The notes: generated by a model from the sequence alone, not told the origin. A DNA stretch of 64,000 nt from CAG-1782 sp964418255 (GCA_964418255.1 CAYQKV010000003.1:1-64000); one strand, 5' to 3'; shown: positions 25,016 through 34,497, numbered from the stretch's first letter. Made by a program: numbers and translations.

Positions 25016-26806
25016 ATGCAAATCGCAGACGGAATAGTTTACGTAGGCGTAAACGATAGGCAGATTGATTTGTTCGAAGGACAGTACGTCGTTCCCGAAG
25101 GAATGGCGTATAATTCTTACGTTATCGTCGACGACAAAATCGCAGTAATGGACACCGTGGACGCGGCGTTCACTCACGAATGGCTTGATAACGTGCAGAA
25201 AGCCCTCGGCAAGCGCAAACCCGATTACCTCGTCGTTCAGCATATGGAACCCGACCACTCGGCAAATATCAATAACTTCGCGAAGCTCTACCCCGAAGTA
25301 AAAATCGTAGCGTCGAAAAAAGCGTTTGCGATGATGAAGAACTTCTTCGGGACGGATTACGAGGACAGAAGAATAATAGTGGGGGACGGAGATACCCTCG
25401 CGCTCGGAGAACGTACGCTTACGTTTATAACCGCGCCTATGGTGCACTGGCCGGAAGTTATCGTCACTTATGACTCGCTTACGAAAACTTTGTTTTCCGC
25501 AGACGGGTTCGGCAAGTTCGGCGCGCTGGACGCGGACGAAGACTGGGCGTGCGAGGCAAGAAGATATTATTTCGGCATAGTGGGCAAATACGGCGCGCAG
25601 GTGCAGGCTTTGCTTAAAAAAGCCGCTTCTCTGGAAATCGAAAGAATATGCCCGTTGCACGGTCCCGTTCTTTCGGAAAATCTTTCGTATTATATAAATC
25701 TTTACAATACCTGGTCGTCTTACGGAGTGGAAACCGAAGGCGTGGCGATAGCGTATACCTCGGTTTACGGTCATACCGAAGAAGCGGTGAAGAAACTTGC
25801 GGATAAGCTCAAAGAAAACGGCTGTCCCAAAGTCGCGATTAGCGACCTCGCCCGTTGCGATATGGCGGAAGCGGTGGAAGACGCGTTCAGATACGGAAAA
25901 CTCGTGCTCGCTACGACGACGTACAACGCGGATATTTTCCCGTTTATGAGAACGTTTATCGACGCGCTTGCCGAAAGGAATTTTTCGAATAAGACCGTCG
26001 CGTTTATCGAAAACGGTTCGTGGGCGCCGATGGCGGCAAAGACGATGAAAGGTATGATGGGAAAATGCCGCAATATAAACTATTGCGACAACACCGTCCA
26101 TATTTTGAGCGCACTTAACGAAGAAAGCGGTAAAGAACTCGACGCGCTTGCAACCGAGCTTTGCGCCGAATACGCCGCGAGAAAAGGGGAGAACGTAAAC
26201 AAAAACGACCCCGCCGCGCTGTTCAATATCGGGTACGGACTATACGTCGTTACGAGCAACGACGGAGAAAAAGATAACGGATTGATAGTCAATACGGTTA
26301 CGCAGGTAACGAATACGCCCAACAGAATCGCCGTAACGATAAATAAACAGAACTACTCGCATCACGTTATTAAACAGACGGGTAAGATGAACGTCAACGT
26401 GCTGTCGACCGACGCGCCGTTCAAAGTTTTTGAAAACTTCGGATTCAGAAGCGGAAGAACCGCGGACAAGTTCGAAGGCTGGGAAAAATACACGTCGGAT
26501 AACGGACTGGTGTTTTTGCCGAGGTATATAAACTCGTTTATGTCGCTTAAAGTGGAGAGCTACGTCGACGTGGGAACGCACGGAATGTTTATCTGCGAAG
26601 TGACGGAAGCGAGAGTAATAAACAACAACCCGACAATGACGTATACTTATTATCAGGAAAACGTAAAACCGAAGCCGAAAACAGAAGGGAAAAAGGGATA
26701 CGTGTGCAAGATATGCGGATACGTGTACGAGGGAGAAGAACTGCCCGAAGATTTCGTGTGCCCGTTGTGTAAACACGGAGCGGCGGATTTCGAGCCGATA
26801 GAATAA
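25016..26806 (+). CDS. flavodiiron protein with flavin-reductase and short-spaced rubredoxin domains
   Basis: 596 residues in four domains. The metallo-beta-lactamase-like diiron domain (~1-245) has the ligand set HMEPDHS, VHWPEV, SADGFGKF and LHGPV. A flavodoxin domain (~250-395) contains YTSVYGHTEEAV. A flavin-reductase-like domain (~410-545) follows. The rubredoxin tail (~560-596) has CKICGYVYEG and CPLCKHG set unusually close, lacking the usual GDPENGI insert. Flavodiiron proteins reduce O2 to water or NO to N2O in the cytoplasm of anaerobes. The extra domains should let electrons pass from NAD(P)H to the diiron site within one chain. A free rubredoxin gene follows at once, probably in the same transcript. 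Confidence 0.92.
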   Translation: MQIADGIVYVGVNDRQIDLFEGQYVVPEGMAYNSYVIVDDKIAVMDTVDAAFTHEWLDNVQKALGKRKPDYLVVQHMEPDHSANINNFAKLYPEVKIVASKKAFAMMKNFFGTDYEDRRIIVGDGDTLALGERTLTFITAPMVHWPEVIVTYDSLTKTLFSADGFGKFGALDADEDWACEARRYYFGIVGKYGAQVQALLKKAASLEIERICPLHGPVLSENLSYYINLYNTWSSYGVETEGVAIAYTSVYGHTEEAVKKLADKLKENGCPKVAISDLARCDMAEAVEDAFRYGKLVLATTTYNADIFPFMRTFIDALAERNFSNKTVAFIENGSWAPMAAKTMKGMMGKCRNINYCDNTVHILSALNEESGKELDALATELCAEYAARKGENVNKNDPAALFNIGYGLYVVTSNDGEKDNGLIVNTVTQVTNTPNRIAVTINKQNYSHHVIKQTGKMNVNVLSTDAPFKVFENFGFRSGRTADKFEGWEKYTSDNGLVFLPRYINSFMSLKVESYVDVGTHGMFICEVTEARVINNNPTMTYTYYQENVKPKPKTEGKKGYVCKICGYVYEGEELPEDFVCPLCKHGAADFEPIE

Positions 26807-26829
26807 AAAAATACGGAGGAAAGAGAAGT

Positions 26830-26988
26830 ATGAAAAAGTATGTGTGCGAAGCGTGCGGATGGGTATACGACGAAGCCGTAGGCGACCCCGAAAACGGAAT
26901 AGCCGCAGGAACGAAATTCGAAGACCTTCCCGAAGATTTTACTTGCCCCCTCTGCGGAGTCGGCAAAGATATGTTTGTTGAAGAATAA
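26830..26988 (+). CDS. rubredoxin
   Basis: 52 residues: MKKYVCEACGWVYDEAVG..., then GDPENGI, FEDLPEDF and CPLCGVGKDMF. Both CxxC pairs that hold the single iron are present with standard spacing. It is a small cytoplasmic electron carrier, here most likely feeding the flavodiiron protein 23 nt upstream and perhaps rubrerythrin encoded elsewhere in the window. GGAGGA precedes the ATG. Confidence 0.97.
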   Translation: MKKYVCEACGWVYDEAVGDPENGIAAGTKFEDLPEDFTCPLCGVGKDMFVEE

Positions 26989-27175
26989 AAGTAAAAGATA
27001 ATTATACAAAACCGACGCATACATACGTTGGTGACCGGCTCTTATACATTGCTTTACTTGCGGAAGAATTTTGCCGAAATAGTACATAAAGGGCATATAG
27101 GTGTATTTTTATATAAAAAGAGTTGATTTTAAGTGCTAAAATTATTCATACTACTGTCAAGATGAGGAATATATT

Positions 27176-28285
27176 ATGGGAGAAAAAATAAAGCCTTACG
27201 TGTCAATTGTGGTGCCGGTTTACAATGTAAGCGACTATTTAGAGGTATGTTTGGAAAGCTGTAGAAAACAAACGCTTAAAAATATAGAAATTATTTGCGT
27301 TAACGATGGTTCTACGGACAATTCGTTATCGATTTTGGAAGAAATTGCGAAAAAAGACGATAGAATAAAAATTATCAATAAAAAAAATTCCGGATACGGA
27401 CATACGATGAACGTCGGAATGGAAAAAGCGAACGGGGAATATATCGGTATTGTTGAATCGGACGATTATGTAGCTCCCGAGATGTTTGAAGCATTATATA
27501 CGGCTGCAAAAAAGAGAAATTTGGATATAGTTAAATCAGATTATTATACTTTTTCGGCAAATAATAAATCAATAAAAAAGCAATATGAGAAAGTATGTAC
27601 CCAAGATAAATATTATAATATAATTTTGGACCCTAAGAAAACCAAAGAAATTTTTACCTTTCAAATGAATACCTGGACGGGTATTTATAAAACTTCTTTT
27701 TTAAGAGAAAACAATATAAAACATAATGAAACGCCGGGGGCGTCTTACCAGGATAACGGGTTTTGGTTTCAAACTTTGTCATTGGCGCAGTCCGTTATGT
27801 TTTTGAAGCGCGCATTCTATCATTATCGTCAGGATAATCCTAATTCGTCGATAAACAGCAAAGGTAAAGTTTTTTGTATGAATGAGGAATATGCTTTCAT
27901 ATTTGATTTTATAATGAAGCATCCTGTGGTGAAAAAAGAATTTTTGAACCAGTTCATTGTGAAAAAATTCTTTAATTATATGTATACTTATGAGCGAATC
28001 GCAGAAGAATATAAACTTGAATTCCTGAAGAGATTTTCCGAGGAATTTAATGAATTACAAGCGTCTCAAGTGGTTAATATTTATAAACTTCCCAATCAGT
28101 GGGTTACCCAAATGTTGGGAAGAATAATGGATAATTATCAGTTATTTTATTATGACGATACTATTTTCAGACTGAGCGGACAATTGGAAAACGCGCAAAT
28201 GCGGCTCGGGAAGTTAAAGAAGTCGAACGAAATGCTTGTCGGCGGGAAAATCGCCGGTGTTTTTAGAAAGATTATGCATAGGTAA
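27176..28285 (+). CDS. family 2 glycosyltransferase
   Basis: 369 residues. The GT-A catalytic domain spans ~8-230, with VSIVVPVYNVSDYLEVCL, the nucleotide-sugar motif CVNDGSTDNS and the metal motif ESDD at ~95. The C-terminal third is helical and carries a cluster of Arg/Lys near the end. No membrane helix is seen, so it acts on the cytoplasmic face, probably adding a sugar to a lipid-linked or teichoic-acid-like surface polymer. Donor and acceptor are unknown. It begins the AT-richer polysaccharide island and lies 18 nt before a second GT2 gene. Confidence 0.88.
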   Translation: MGEKIKPYVSIVVPVYNVSDYLEVCLESCRKQTLKNIEIICVNDGSTDNSLSILEEIAKKDDRIKIINKKNSGYGHTMNVGMEKANGEYIGIVESDDYVAPEMFEALYTAAKKRNLDIVKSDYYTFSANNKSIKKQYEKVCTQDKYYNIILDPKKTKEIFTFQMNTWTGIYKTSFLRENNIKHNETPGASYQDNGFWFQTLSLAQSVMFLKRAFYHYRQDNPNSSINSKGKVFCMNEEYAFIFDFIMKHPVVKKEFLNQFIVKKFFNYMYTYERIAEEYKLEFLKRFSEEFNELQASQVVNIYKLPNQWVTQMLGRIMDNYQLFYYDDTIFRLSGQLENAQMRLGKLKKSNEMLVGGKIAGVFRKIMHR

Positions 28286-28303
28286 GGGAGAATCGTAGGT
28301 TAT

Positions 28304-29491
28304 ATGAACAATATACTTGAAAAAACTATTCAACCGGAAGAAAATAACGTGCAAAACCCTCTGGTTTCAATAATAATACCCGTATATAACGCTGCCCAAT
28401 ATATAAAAAAATGTCTGTTGCATATTATTACGCAAAAATATAAGAATTTGCAGATAATTTGTATAGACGACGGTTCAACCGATAATTCTTTATCAATCAT
28501 TAAAGAAATAGCAAACGGCGATAAAAGGATAGATTATACTACAAGTCAAAATAAAGGGCCGGCGCATGCGCGTAACACAGGCTTAAATATGGCGAAGGGC
28601 GAGTATATAAGTTTTGTGGATGCAGACGATTTTGTGGAAGATAATATGTACACTTCTTTGGTGGATATTGCAGAAACAAACGATGCGGATATTGTGGTTT
28701 TTGGCGGATGGCCGTATCCAAACAATTCTACTACTCCCGAATGGATAAGCAGAAAGATGGCATCCTCCAATGCTGTATACGAAGGGCAAAGCGAAGTCGT
28801 TAAGGCATTGTTTTTCGAAGAAAATAGTCGTCCGTTTTTATGGCTACATTTTATTAAAAGGGAATTATTTGAAAAACCTTCGAAAATCAGGTTTAATGAG
28901 GAAATGGATTTAGGTGAAGACCAGGTTTTTCAGTTCGAGTATTTTCCAAGAGCCAGCAAAGTAGTTTTTACGGATAAGAGATTATATACTTATCGTTGGA
29001 ATCAAGAAGGTTCCTTGATGTGGACGTATAATAATAAACATCTTACAAAATTCGAGAAACATATTAAGCTTGTTGAAACGGTCTTTAAGAATTGGAGCAA
29101 GTCGGGGTACAGAGATATAGAAGGCTATTTGCCGGACTGGGCGGTTAACTTTTTATATTACGACTTAAAGAATCTGCCTAAATGTTTTCAATATAAATTT
29201 GCTAAACAAATTGTGGATATAGCGTCCACATATGACCATAATTTATATATGTGTAGCGAACAATTATATGATAAGGCCACAGAAATTATAGAGATGAGCC
29301 AAGTTAAGGATGACTATGAAACGATATTGAATTCGGATATAGACAGCATAAAAAACCAAATCGAGAGCATAGAAGAGCAGATACAAACCATTATTAAATC
29401 TAAAACTTTTAAGTACGGAAGAATTTTCACGCGCAAGAAAGATAGGCTTGATATAGAGTCGATTCTCCCGCCGACTAGAAAAAAGAATTGA
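28304..29491 (+). CDS. family 2 glycosyltransferase
   Basis: 395 residues. The GT-A domain spans ~18-240 with VSIIIPVYNAAQYIKKCL, CIDDGSTDNS and FVDADDFVED (DxD metal site). The last ~60 residues contain a coiled-coil-like stretch (NQIESIEEQIQTIIKS) that could mediate assembly. It is similar in layout to the preceding GT2 but not a recent duplicate. It lies between that gene and the giant fusion protein with intergenic gaps of 11-18 nt, so one transcript is likely. A role in surface glycan synthesis is inferred from its family and neighbours. Confidence 0.88.
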   Translation: MNNILEKTIQPEENNVQNPLVSIIIPVYNAAQYIKKCLLHIITQKYKNLQIICIDDGSTDNSLSIIKEIANGDKRIDYTTSQNKGPAHARNTGLNMAKGEYISFVDADDFVEDNMYTSLVDIAETNDADIVVFGGWPYPNNSTTPEWISRKMASSNAVYEGQSEVVKALFFEENSRPFLWLHFIKRELFEKPSKIRFNEEMDLGEDQVFQFEYFPRASKVVFTDKRLYTYRWNQEGSLMWTYNNKHLTKFEKHIKLVETVFKNWSKSGYRDIEGYLPDWAVNFLYYDLKNLPKCFQYKFAKQIVDIASTYDHNLYMCSEQLYDKATEIIEMSQVKDDYETILNSDIDSIKNQIESIEEQIQTIIKSKTFKYGRIFTRKKDRLDIESILPPTRKKN

Positions 29492-29502
29492 GGTAAATGT
29501 AT

Positions 29503-32500
29503 ATGGCAGATTCGAAAAAAGTCGGAATAATCGGATATTGGTTCGCCACTAATTATGGTGGTGTTTCAAGCTATTTTTCCCTTTATGAAAAGGTAAAAGA
29601 GCTTGGATATGAGCCTTTTTTGGTTGAAAATCCATATTTCGAAACAGATAAAGAGGGTGACGATGTTTTTTCAAGGAATCTATTTAGGGCGGAGAATTGC
29701 GAAATTGCACAAGGGTACAATAACGACAATTTGGCAGAACTAAATAAACTTGCCGATACGTTTTTGTTGGGATCCGACCAGGTACTTACGACATCAAGTA
29801 TCAAGTATTTTGGTAAGCTTTTTTTAATGGAATTTGCCGAAGAAAGCAAAAAAAGAATAGCCATTTCATCTTCATGCGGGGGAGATAACTTAAATAGCGA
29901 ACCAGAACTAATCGATTTTGCGAAGAGGGAACTGGAGAAATTTACGGCGGTTTCGGTAAGAGAGTATTCCGCTGTCGATATTTTGAAAGATAAATTTAAT
30001 TTGTCATCCGATGTAATTGTAGACCCGGTTTTTTTTACAGCTGCGGAAAGGTATAGACAATTAGGCGAAAAAGCTCAGCAAAGATTAGAAGAGCCGTATG
30101 TTCTGGCATATATTCTTGACCCTACGGAAGACAAGAGAAAATGCATTCAAATTGTCTCCGAGCATATGTCATTGCCTTGTAAAATTGCTCTTGACGGCAG
30201 GAAATTTACTCATGAACCAAACCTTCAAAAGATGGGAATGCCCAATGAGACACTGCCAGAACTCGATTATTATCAATGGTTGAATTATTATTGCAACGCG
30301 TCATACGTTGTAACAGATAGTTTTCATGGCGCGGTATTGGCGTTGATTCTGAATAAGCCATTTGTTATGTATGCAAATCGTGGCAGAGGTTATCCTAGGT
30401 TTGTTACATTGGCAAAAATGTTTGGCGTTGAATCGAGATTGATAAATAATTCGAATGAGCTTACCATTGATAAAGTGGATGAAAAGATTCCGTTTGATAT
30501 AATTAATGGAAAAGTAAAAAAAGAAATTGACAATGCCGAACGATGGTTAAGTTTTATGCTACGAATAAAGGGGAAGATAAAAAGCATAGATTATTCTTTG
30601 GACTTGGTGAAGGGTTGTACGGGTTGTGGAGCATGTTCCAACATCTGCCCGACTCAGGCAATCCAAATGAAAGAGAATAAAGATGGATTCCTTAATCCCA
30701 TAGTCAACAAAACAAGTTGTACCAACTGTGGGCTTTGTTCAAAAAAGTGTATTGCTCTTAACCCGCAGTATACGAACGCTGAAAATCCAGATTGCTATGC
30801 TGTAATGGCAGACAATGAAATAAGAGAAAAAAGTTCTTCCGGTGGGGCTTTTACCGTTATTGCTGATTATGTATTAAAAAAGCATGGTATTGTTTGTGGG
30901 GCAGCGTTTGACGATAATTTTAATGTGCAACATATTTGTGTAGCCGATAAAAATGATATTTCAAAGTTGAGAGGAAGCAAATATTATCAAAGTAACACTG
31001 GGTCGGTTTTTAGTAAAATAAAAAGTTATTTGGATAAGGGTGAATATGTTTTATTTTCAGGAATGCCATGTCAGGTTGCAGGATTGCGTGCATTTCTTGG
31101 AAAGAACTATGAAAAATTATTTACAATTGATATTTTGTGCCACGGAATCAGTTCTCATAAAGTATTCGAAAAATATTGGGAAGATATTTTGGGCGGAAAA
31201 AAACTTATTGATTTACAGTTTAAGTCAAAAAAACCGTGGGGATGGCATGCTGGAGTTAATGCATATTTTGAGGATGGCACAGTATATTCTAAAATTATTG
31301 AAGAGGATCTTTACTATGTTGCATATATCCAAGGTTTGTCTAAAAATAAGCCATGCGGGACTTGCTTGTTTAATCGATTGCCAAGACAAGGGGATTTGAC
31401 CATAGGCGATTTTTGGAGAGTACAAGAATTTGATAAAGCATTAAATGACAACAAAGGAACTTCTCTTGTGTTAATAAATAATAAACATGGAGAATGTATT
31501 TTCAATGAAGTTAGTAATAATTTTACAATATCAAAAAAAGTGCCAATTGAATATGCTATCGCAGGAAATGGCATAATAAAATACCCGTATGCATTGCATG
31601 TTAATAGAGATAGTTTTTTTGAAAGAATATGGAATGAGCCTTTTTCTAAACTGGTGAACGAATATAGGAAAAGGGATAAAGAATCATTTTTAAGTTCTTT
31701 ATCCAAAGATGTGCAAGAATTTTACTATTTATCGGAAATTGTTGTACGAAATAAAGGGAAAAGGAAGGTTATTACATGGGGAGAAAATCATACGTTTAGG
31801 GCATTCCTTTCAAAGTATTATGGAATAAATGTAGAGTTTGTTTTAACAACCATAATGCAAAACGTAAATGGAAAAAATATTAGATATTTCGATGAAATTA
31901 AAGGGAAAGCATCTGAATATTATATAGTGGTATTAGGGAAACATGCGGATAAAGCTGATTTCGAAAGATTTATTGATTTTGGTTATTCCCCTGTAAAAGA
32001 TTTCATCTATCGTATGATAAATCCAATTGTATTGGAGAATTACGATTTATCGAAGCCATACAGTGATATGTTTGGGAATCGCATCATCGGGGGCAAAGGG
32101 ATTGTTAAAAGTATTACTTTTAGAGGATACAACAATACTATATCAATAGCTCCTGATGTTTGGGGGGTGAAAAATGTAATTATCGATGTAACTGCAAATA
32201 CATTAATTAGTATTGATAAACATTGCAATTTTACTCAACCCTTTACCAAAATAGAGACCAAAGGCTATGACGGGACTGCAGAAGTAAAAATACGAACAGG
32301 CTGTATTTTTATGGATACGCTTTTTAGATTGTTTTTGCATAGGCAAGGGACGATGGTTCTGGTAAATGAAAAGGCAACTTTCGGTGAAAGAATGAGCTTA
32401 CGTGCAAATCAAGGAAAACGGATTATAGTAGGCAGGGATTGTATGTTTTCGACGGATGTAGAGATGTGGGCCGGAGATGGACATACCATTATGGATGTGG

Positions 32501-33693
32501 AATCAGGGAAACCGTTAAACCTTTATTCCAATGATTATGGGAATAGAAAGAATAGTATAGTTTTAGGAGACCATACGTGGGTTGGTTTTCGTTCTTTTCT
32601 TATGGCTGGAACTAATGTGGGGAATGGTAGTGTTATCGGTGCACAAAGTGTCGTGAAGGGTGTTTTCCCTAATAATTGTTCTATTGCCGGAGCGCCTGCA
32701 AAATTAATTAGGAAAAATGTTGCGTGGAGTAGAGATATGGTTGCGAGCAGTTTGGCTAATTGTGGAGGGTATAGTGATTTAACGAAAGAAAGCAATGCAC
32801 CAATATCTGGAAAAAAGGTTTTAGTAATAGGCGGAACACAATTCATGGGAATTCAGTTGGTAAAAAGACTAATTGAATTGGGCAATAAAGTAACAATAGC
32901 TAATAGGGGAAAGAAAAAAGATAGTTATGGTGTTGATGTTGAAAGAGCGATATTAGATATTTCTCAGCCATTAACAGTAAAAAGAGCATTAAATGGGCAA
33001 CATTTTGATGTGATTTTTCATAATTTGGCGTATTGCTCAAACTATGTTAAAAATTTATTAGAATATGTTAATTGTGATAGATATGTGCAGTTATCTTCTT
33101 TTGAGGTATATAGAAACCATCATTTAGATATTGTAGAAAAAGAATTTGAATGTGAAAAATACCCGTTGATTTGGAATGAGATGTCTGCTGGATATATTGA
33201 GGGGAAAAGGCAGGCAGAATGTGCGATAATGCAGTTTTACAAAGGAAAAGTAAATCCAGTTTTAATACGGATTCCTTATGTTACAAAAACAGAAAGGTTA
33301 TACTTTTATTGCGATTGTATTGTGAATAAAATTCCGATGAATATTGATGATTTGGACAGAAGACTTACGTTCATAAAGGATACTGAAGTTGGCGCATTTT
33401 TACCATGGATAGCGGCGCAGGATTTTAATGGGGTTTTGAACTATTCCGCAGAAGGGTCAATATCGATAAAGGATATATTAAACTATATTGAGGAGAAGAC
33501 AGGAAAAAAAGCAATTATTGATTGTGTAAACGGAAAAGAGTCGCCATTTCATGTTTTCAATGAAAAAACGTTTTCCTTGAATCTCGATATTGTTCATCGT
33601 CTTGGATATAAAACAGAACCTATCGATTCGTGGATATGGGAACTTATGGATGAATATATCCATAGAGCAGTAGTCCTTGCAGAAAGAAAGTGA
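29503..33693 (+). CDS. four-part fusion: pyruvyltransferase, ferredoxin/FrhB-like, hexapeptide acyltransferase, SDR epimerase
   Basis: 1396 residues. In order: a polysaccharide pyruvyltransferase-like domain (~5-345; GYWFATNYGG, LLGSDQVL, VTDSFHGAV); two 4Fe-4S clusters (~372-420; CTGCGACSNICP, CTNCGLCSKKC); an F420-hydrogenase beta-subunit-like domain (~430-700; SSGGAFT, FSGMPCQVAGL, TCLFNRLPRQGDLTIGDFW); a short Rossmann-like linker (~755-840); a left-handed beta-helix acyltransferase (~860-1070; GDHTWVG, VIGAQSVVKG, IAGAPAKLIRKN); and an NAD-dependent epimerase/dehydratase (~1105-1385; VIGGTQFMG, Tyr-x3-Lys in YIEGKRQ). These parts are usually separate genes of capsule or exopolysaccharide loci. 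The ATG at 29503 suits GAGG better than one 6 nt earlier. The region is AT-rich, suggesting transfer. It probably decorates a surface sugar. Confidence 0.88.
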   Translation: MADSKKVGIIGYWFATNYGGVSSYFSLYEKVKELGYEPFLVENPYFETDKEGDDVFSRNLFRAENCEIAQGYNNDNLAELNKLADTFLLGSDQVLTTSSIKYFGKLFLMEFAEESKKRIAISSSCGGDNLNSEPELIDFAKRELEKFTAVSVREYSAVDILKDKFNLSSDVIVDPVFFTAAERYRQLGEKAQQRLEEPYVLAYILDPTEDKRKCIQIVSEHMSLPCKIALDGRKFTHEPNLQKMGMPNETLPELDYYQWLNYYCNASYVVTDSFHGAVLALILNKPFVMYANRGRGYPRFVTLAKMFGVESRLINNSNELTIDKVDEKIPFDIINGKVKKEIDNAERWLSFMLRIKGKIKSIDYSLDLVKGCTGCGACSNICPTQAIQMKENKDGFLNPIVNKTSCTNCGLCSKKCIALNPQYTNAENPDCYAVMADNEIREKSSSGGAFTVIADYVLKKHGIVCGAAFDDNFNVQHICVADKNDISKLRGSKYYQSNTGSVFSKIKSYLDKGEYVLFSGMPCQVAGLRAFLGKNYEKLFTIDILCHGISSHKVFEKYWEDILGGKKLIDLQFKSKKPWGWHAGVNAYFEDGTVYSKIIEEDLYYVAYIQGLSKNKPCGTCLFNRLPRQGDLTIGDFWRVQEFDKALNDNKGTSLVLINNKHGECIFNEVSNNFTISKKVPIEYAIAGNGIIKYPYALHVNRDSFFERIWNEPFSKLVNEYRKRDKESFLSSLSKDVQEFYYLSEIVVRNKGKRKVITWGENHTFRAFLSKYYGINVEFVLTTIMQNVNGKNIRYFDEIKGKASEYYIVVLGKHADKADFERFIDFGYSPVKDFIYRMINPIVLENYDLSKPYSDMFGNRIIGGKGIVKSITFRGYNNTISIAPDVWGVKNVIIDVTANTLISIDKHCNFTQPFTKIETKGYDGTAEVKIRTGCIFMDTLFRLFLHRQGTMVLVNEKATFGERMSLRANQGKRIIVGRDCMFSTDVEMWAGDGHTIMDVESGKPLNLYSNDYGNRKNSIVLGDHTWVGFRSFLMAGTNVGNGSVIGAQSVVKGVFPNNCSIAGAPAKLIRKNVAWSRDMVASSLANCGGYSDLTKESNAPISGKKVLVIGGTQFMGIQLVKRLIELGNKVTIANRGKKKDSYGVDVERAILDISQPLTVKRALNGQHFDVIFHNLAYCSNYVKNLLEYVNCDRYVQLSSFEVYRNHHLDIVEKEFECEKYPLIWNEMSAGYIEGKRQAECAIMQFYKGKVNPVLIRIPYVTKTERLYFYCDCIVNKIPMNIDDLDRRLTFIKDTEVGAFLPWIAAQDFNGVLNYSAEGSISIKDILNYIEEKTGKKAIIDCVNGKESPFHVFNEKTFSLNLDIVHRLGYKTEPIDSWIWELMDEYIHRAVVLAERK

Positions 33694-33702
33694 TCATTTG
33701 CT

Positions 33703-33732
33703 AAGAAAAGCGGATTCCATCCGCTTTTCTTT
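33703..33732 (+). terminator. intrinsic terminator of the polysaccharide operon
   Basis: Thirteen-bp stem AAGAAAAGCGGAT / ATCCGCTTTTCTT with a TCC loop, 10 nt after the fusion gene stop. Confidence 0.9.
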
Positions 33733-33775
33733 GTTTTAGGAAACAATATTTTTATATTTTTTACACGTAATTCTA

Positions 33776-33804
33776 TTGACATGTAATTGCATATAGCATA
33801 TAAT
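33776..33804 (+). promoter_or_regulatory. consensus sigma-A promoter of rex-adhE
   Basis: TTGACA (33776-33781), 17-nt spacer, TATAAT (33799-33804). Confidence 0.85.
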
Positions 33805-33807
33805 TAT

Positions 33808-33827
33808 ATCGATATAAAAATATCGAT
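33808..33827. promoter_or_regulatory. palindromic operator candidate at the rex start site
   Basis: ATCGATAT-AAAA-ATATCGAT lies just after the -10 box and before the ribosome site. Its inner 7-4-7 layout (TCGATAT, 4 nt, ATATCGA) equals the spacing of known Rex operators (TTGTTAA, 4 nt, TTAACAA), with partial half-site agreement. Autoregulation by Rex is therefore plausible but unproven. Confidence 0.5.
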
Positions 33828-33837
33828 AGGAGAAAGA

Positions 33838-34494
33838 ATGACTGAAGATAGCGGAAATTTCGTATCGCTGGCGGTTTACAATCGTATGCCTGTTTATCTG
33901 AAGGCGTTATTGGCGATGAAACGCGACGGGAAAAAGACGGTGTCGTCGGTCAATCTTGCGGAAGAGGTCAGAGAGAATCCGTCGCTTGTAAAAAAAGACT
34001 TATCGTACGCGTTGCGGACCGTCGGTAAGCCGAAAGTCGGGTACGACATAGACGGTCTTATTTCCGACGTCGAGCAATTTCTCGGATACAACAATATTAA
34101 AGACGCGGTTCTCGTGGGCGTAGGCAAACTCGGACAGGCGTTGATGGGGTATCACGGATTTGACAAATACGGATTTCACATCATAGCGGGGTTTGACATT
34201 GACGACGGGATTATCGGTAAAGAGATTAACGGCAAAAAGGTATTTGCGACGGGGTCGCTTTCGGGCGTTATCAAGAAACTGAACATAAAAATCGGTATAC
34301 TGACCACGCCGCAGGAGCACGCGCAGGCTATGGCGGACGTTATGGTGGCGAGCGGAATACGGGCTATTTGGAACTTCACGCCGTCGAGGCTGAGCGTCCC
34401 CGACAACGTAGCGGTAAAAAACGAGGATATGGCATCGTCACTGGCGATTTTATCTAAACAACTAAAAGAAATTTTAATTAAGGAGAGCAACTGA
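33838..34494 (+). CDS. rex: redox-sensing transcriptional repressor Rex
   Basis: 218 residues. The N-terminal winged helix (~1-80, with KTVSSVNLAEEVRENPSLVKKDLSY) binds DNA. The Rossmann domain (GVGKLGQAL at ~93, then GFDID) senses the NADH/NAD+ ratio, and the C-terminal helix swaps between subunits. High NADH releases Rex from fermentation genes. AGGAGA precedes the ATG at 33838; an upstream in-frame ATG overlaps the promoter and is not used. It lies 3 nt before adhE, a typical Rex target, and upstream of hydrogenase genes. Confidence 0.95.
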   Translation: MTEDSGNFVSLAVYNRMPVYLKALLAMKRDGKKTVSSVNLAEEVRENPSLVKKDLSYALRTVGKPKVGYDIDGLISDVEQFLGYNNIKDAVLVGVGKLGQALMGYHGFDKYGFHIIAGFDIDDGIIGKEINGKKVFATGSLSGVIKKLNIKIGILTTPQEHAQAMADVMVASGIRAIWNFTPSRLSVPDNVAVKNEDMASSLAILSKQLKEILIKESN

Positions 34495-34497
34495 ATT

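Noticed and set aside
33721..33840. Canonical Rex site TTGTTAA-N4-TTAACAA upstream of rex
   Set aside because: No such sequence is present; only the related-spacing palindrome at 33808-33827 was kept as a candidate.
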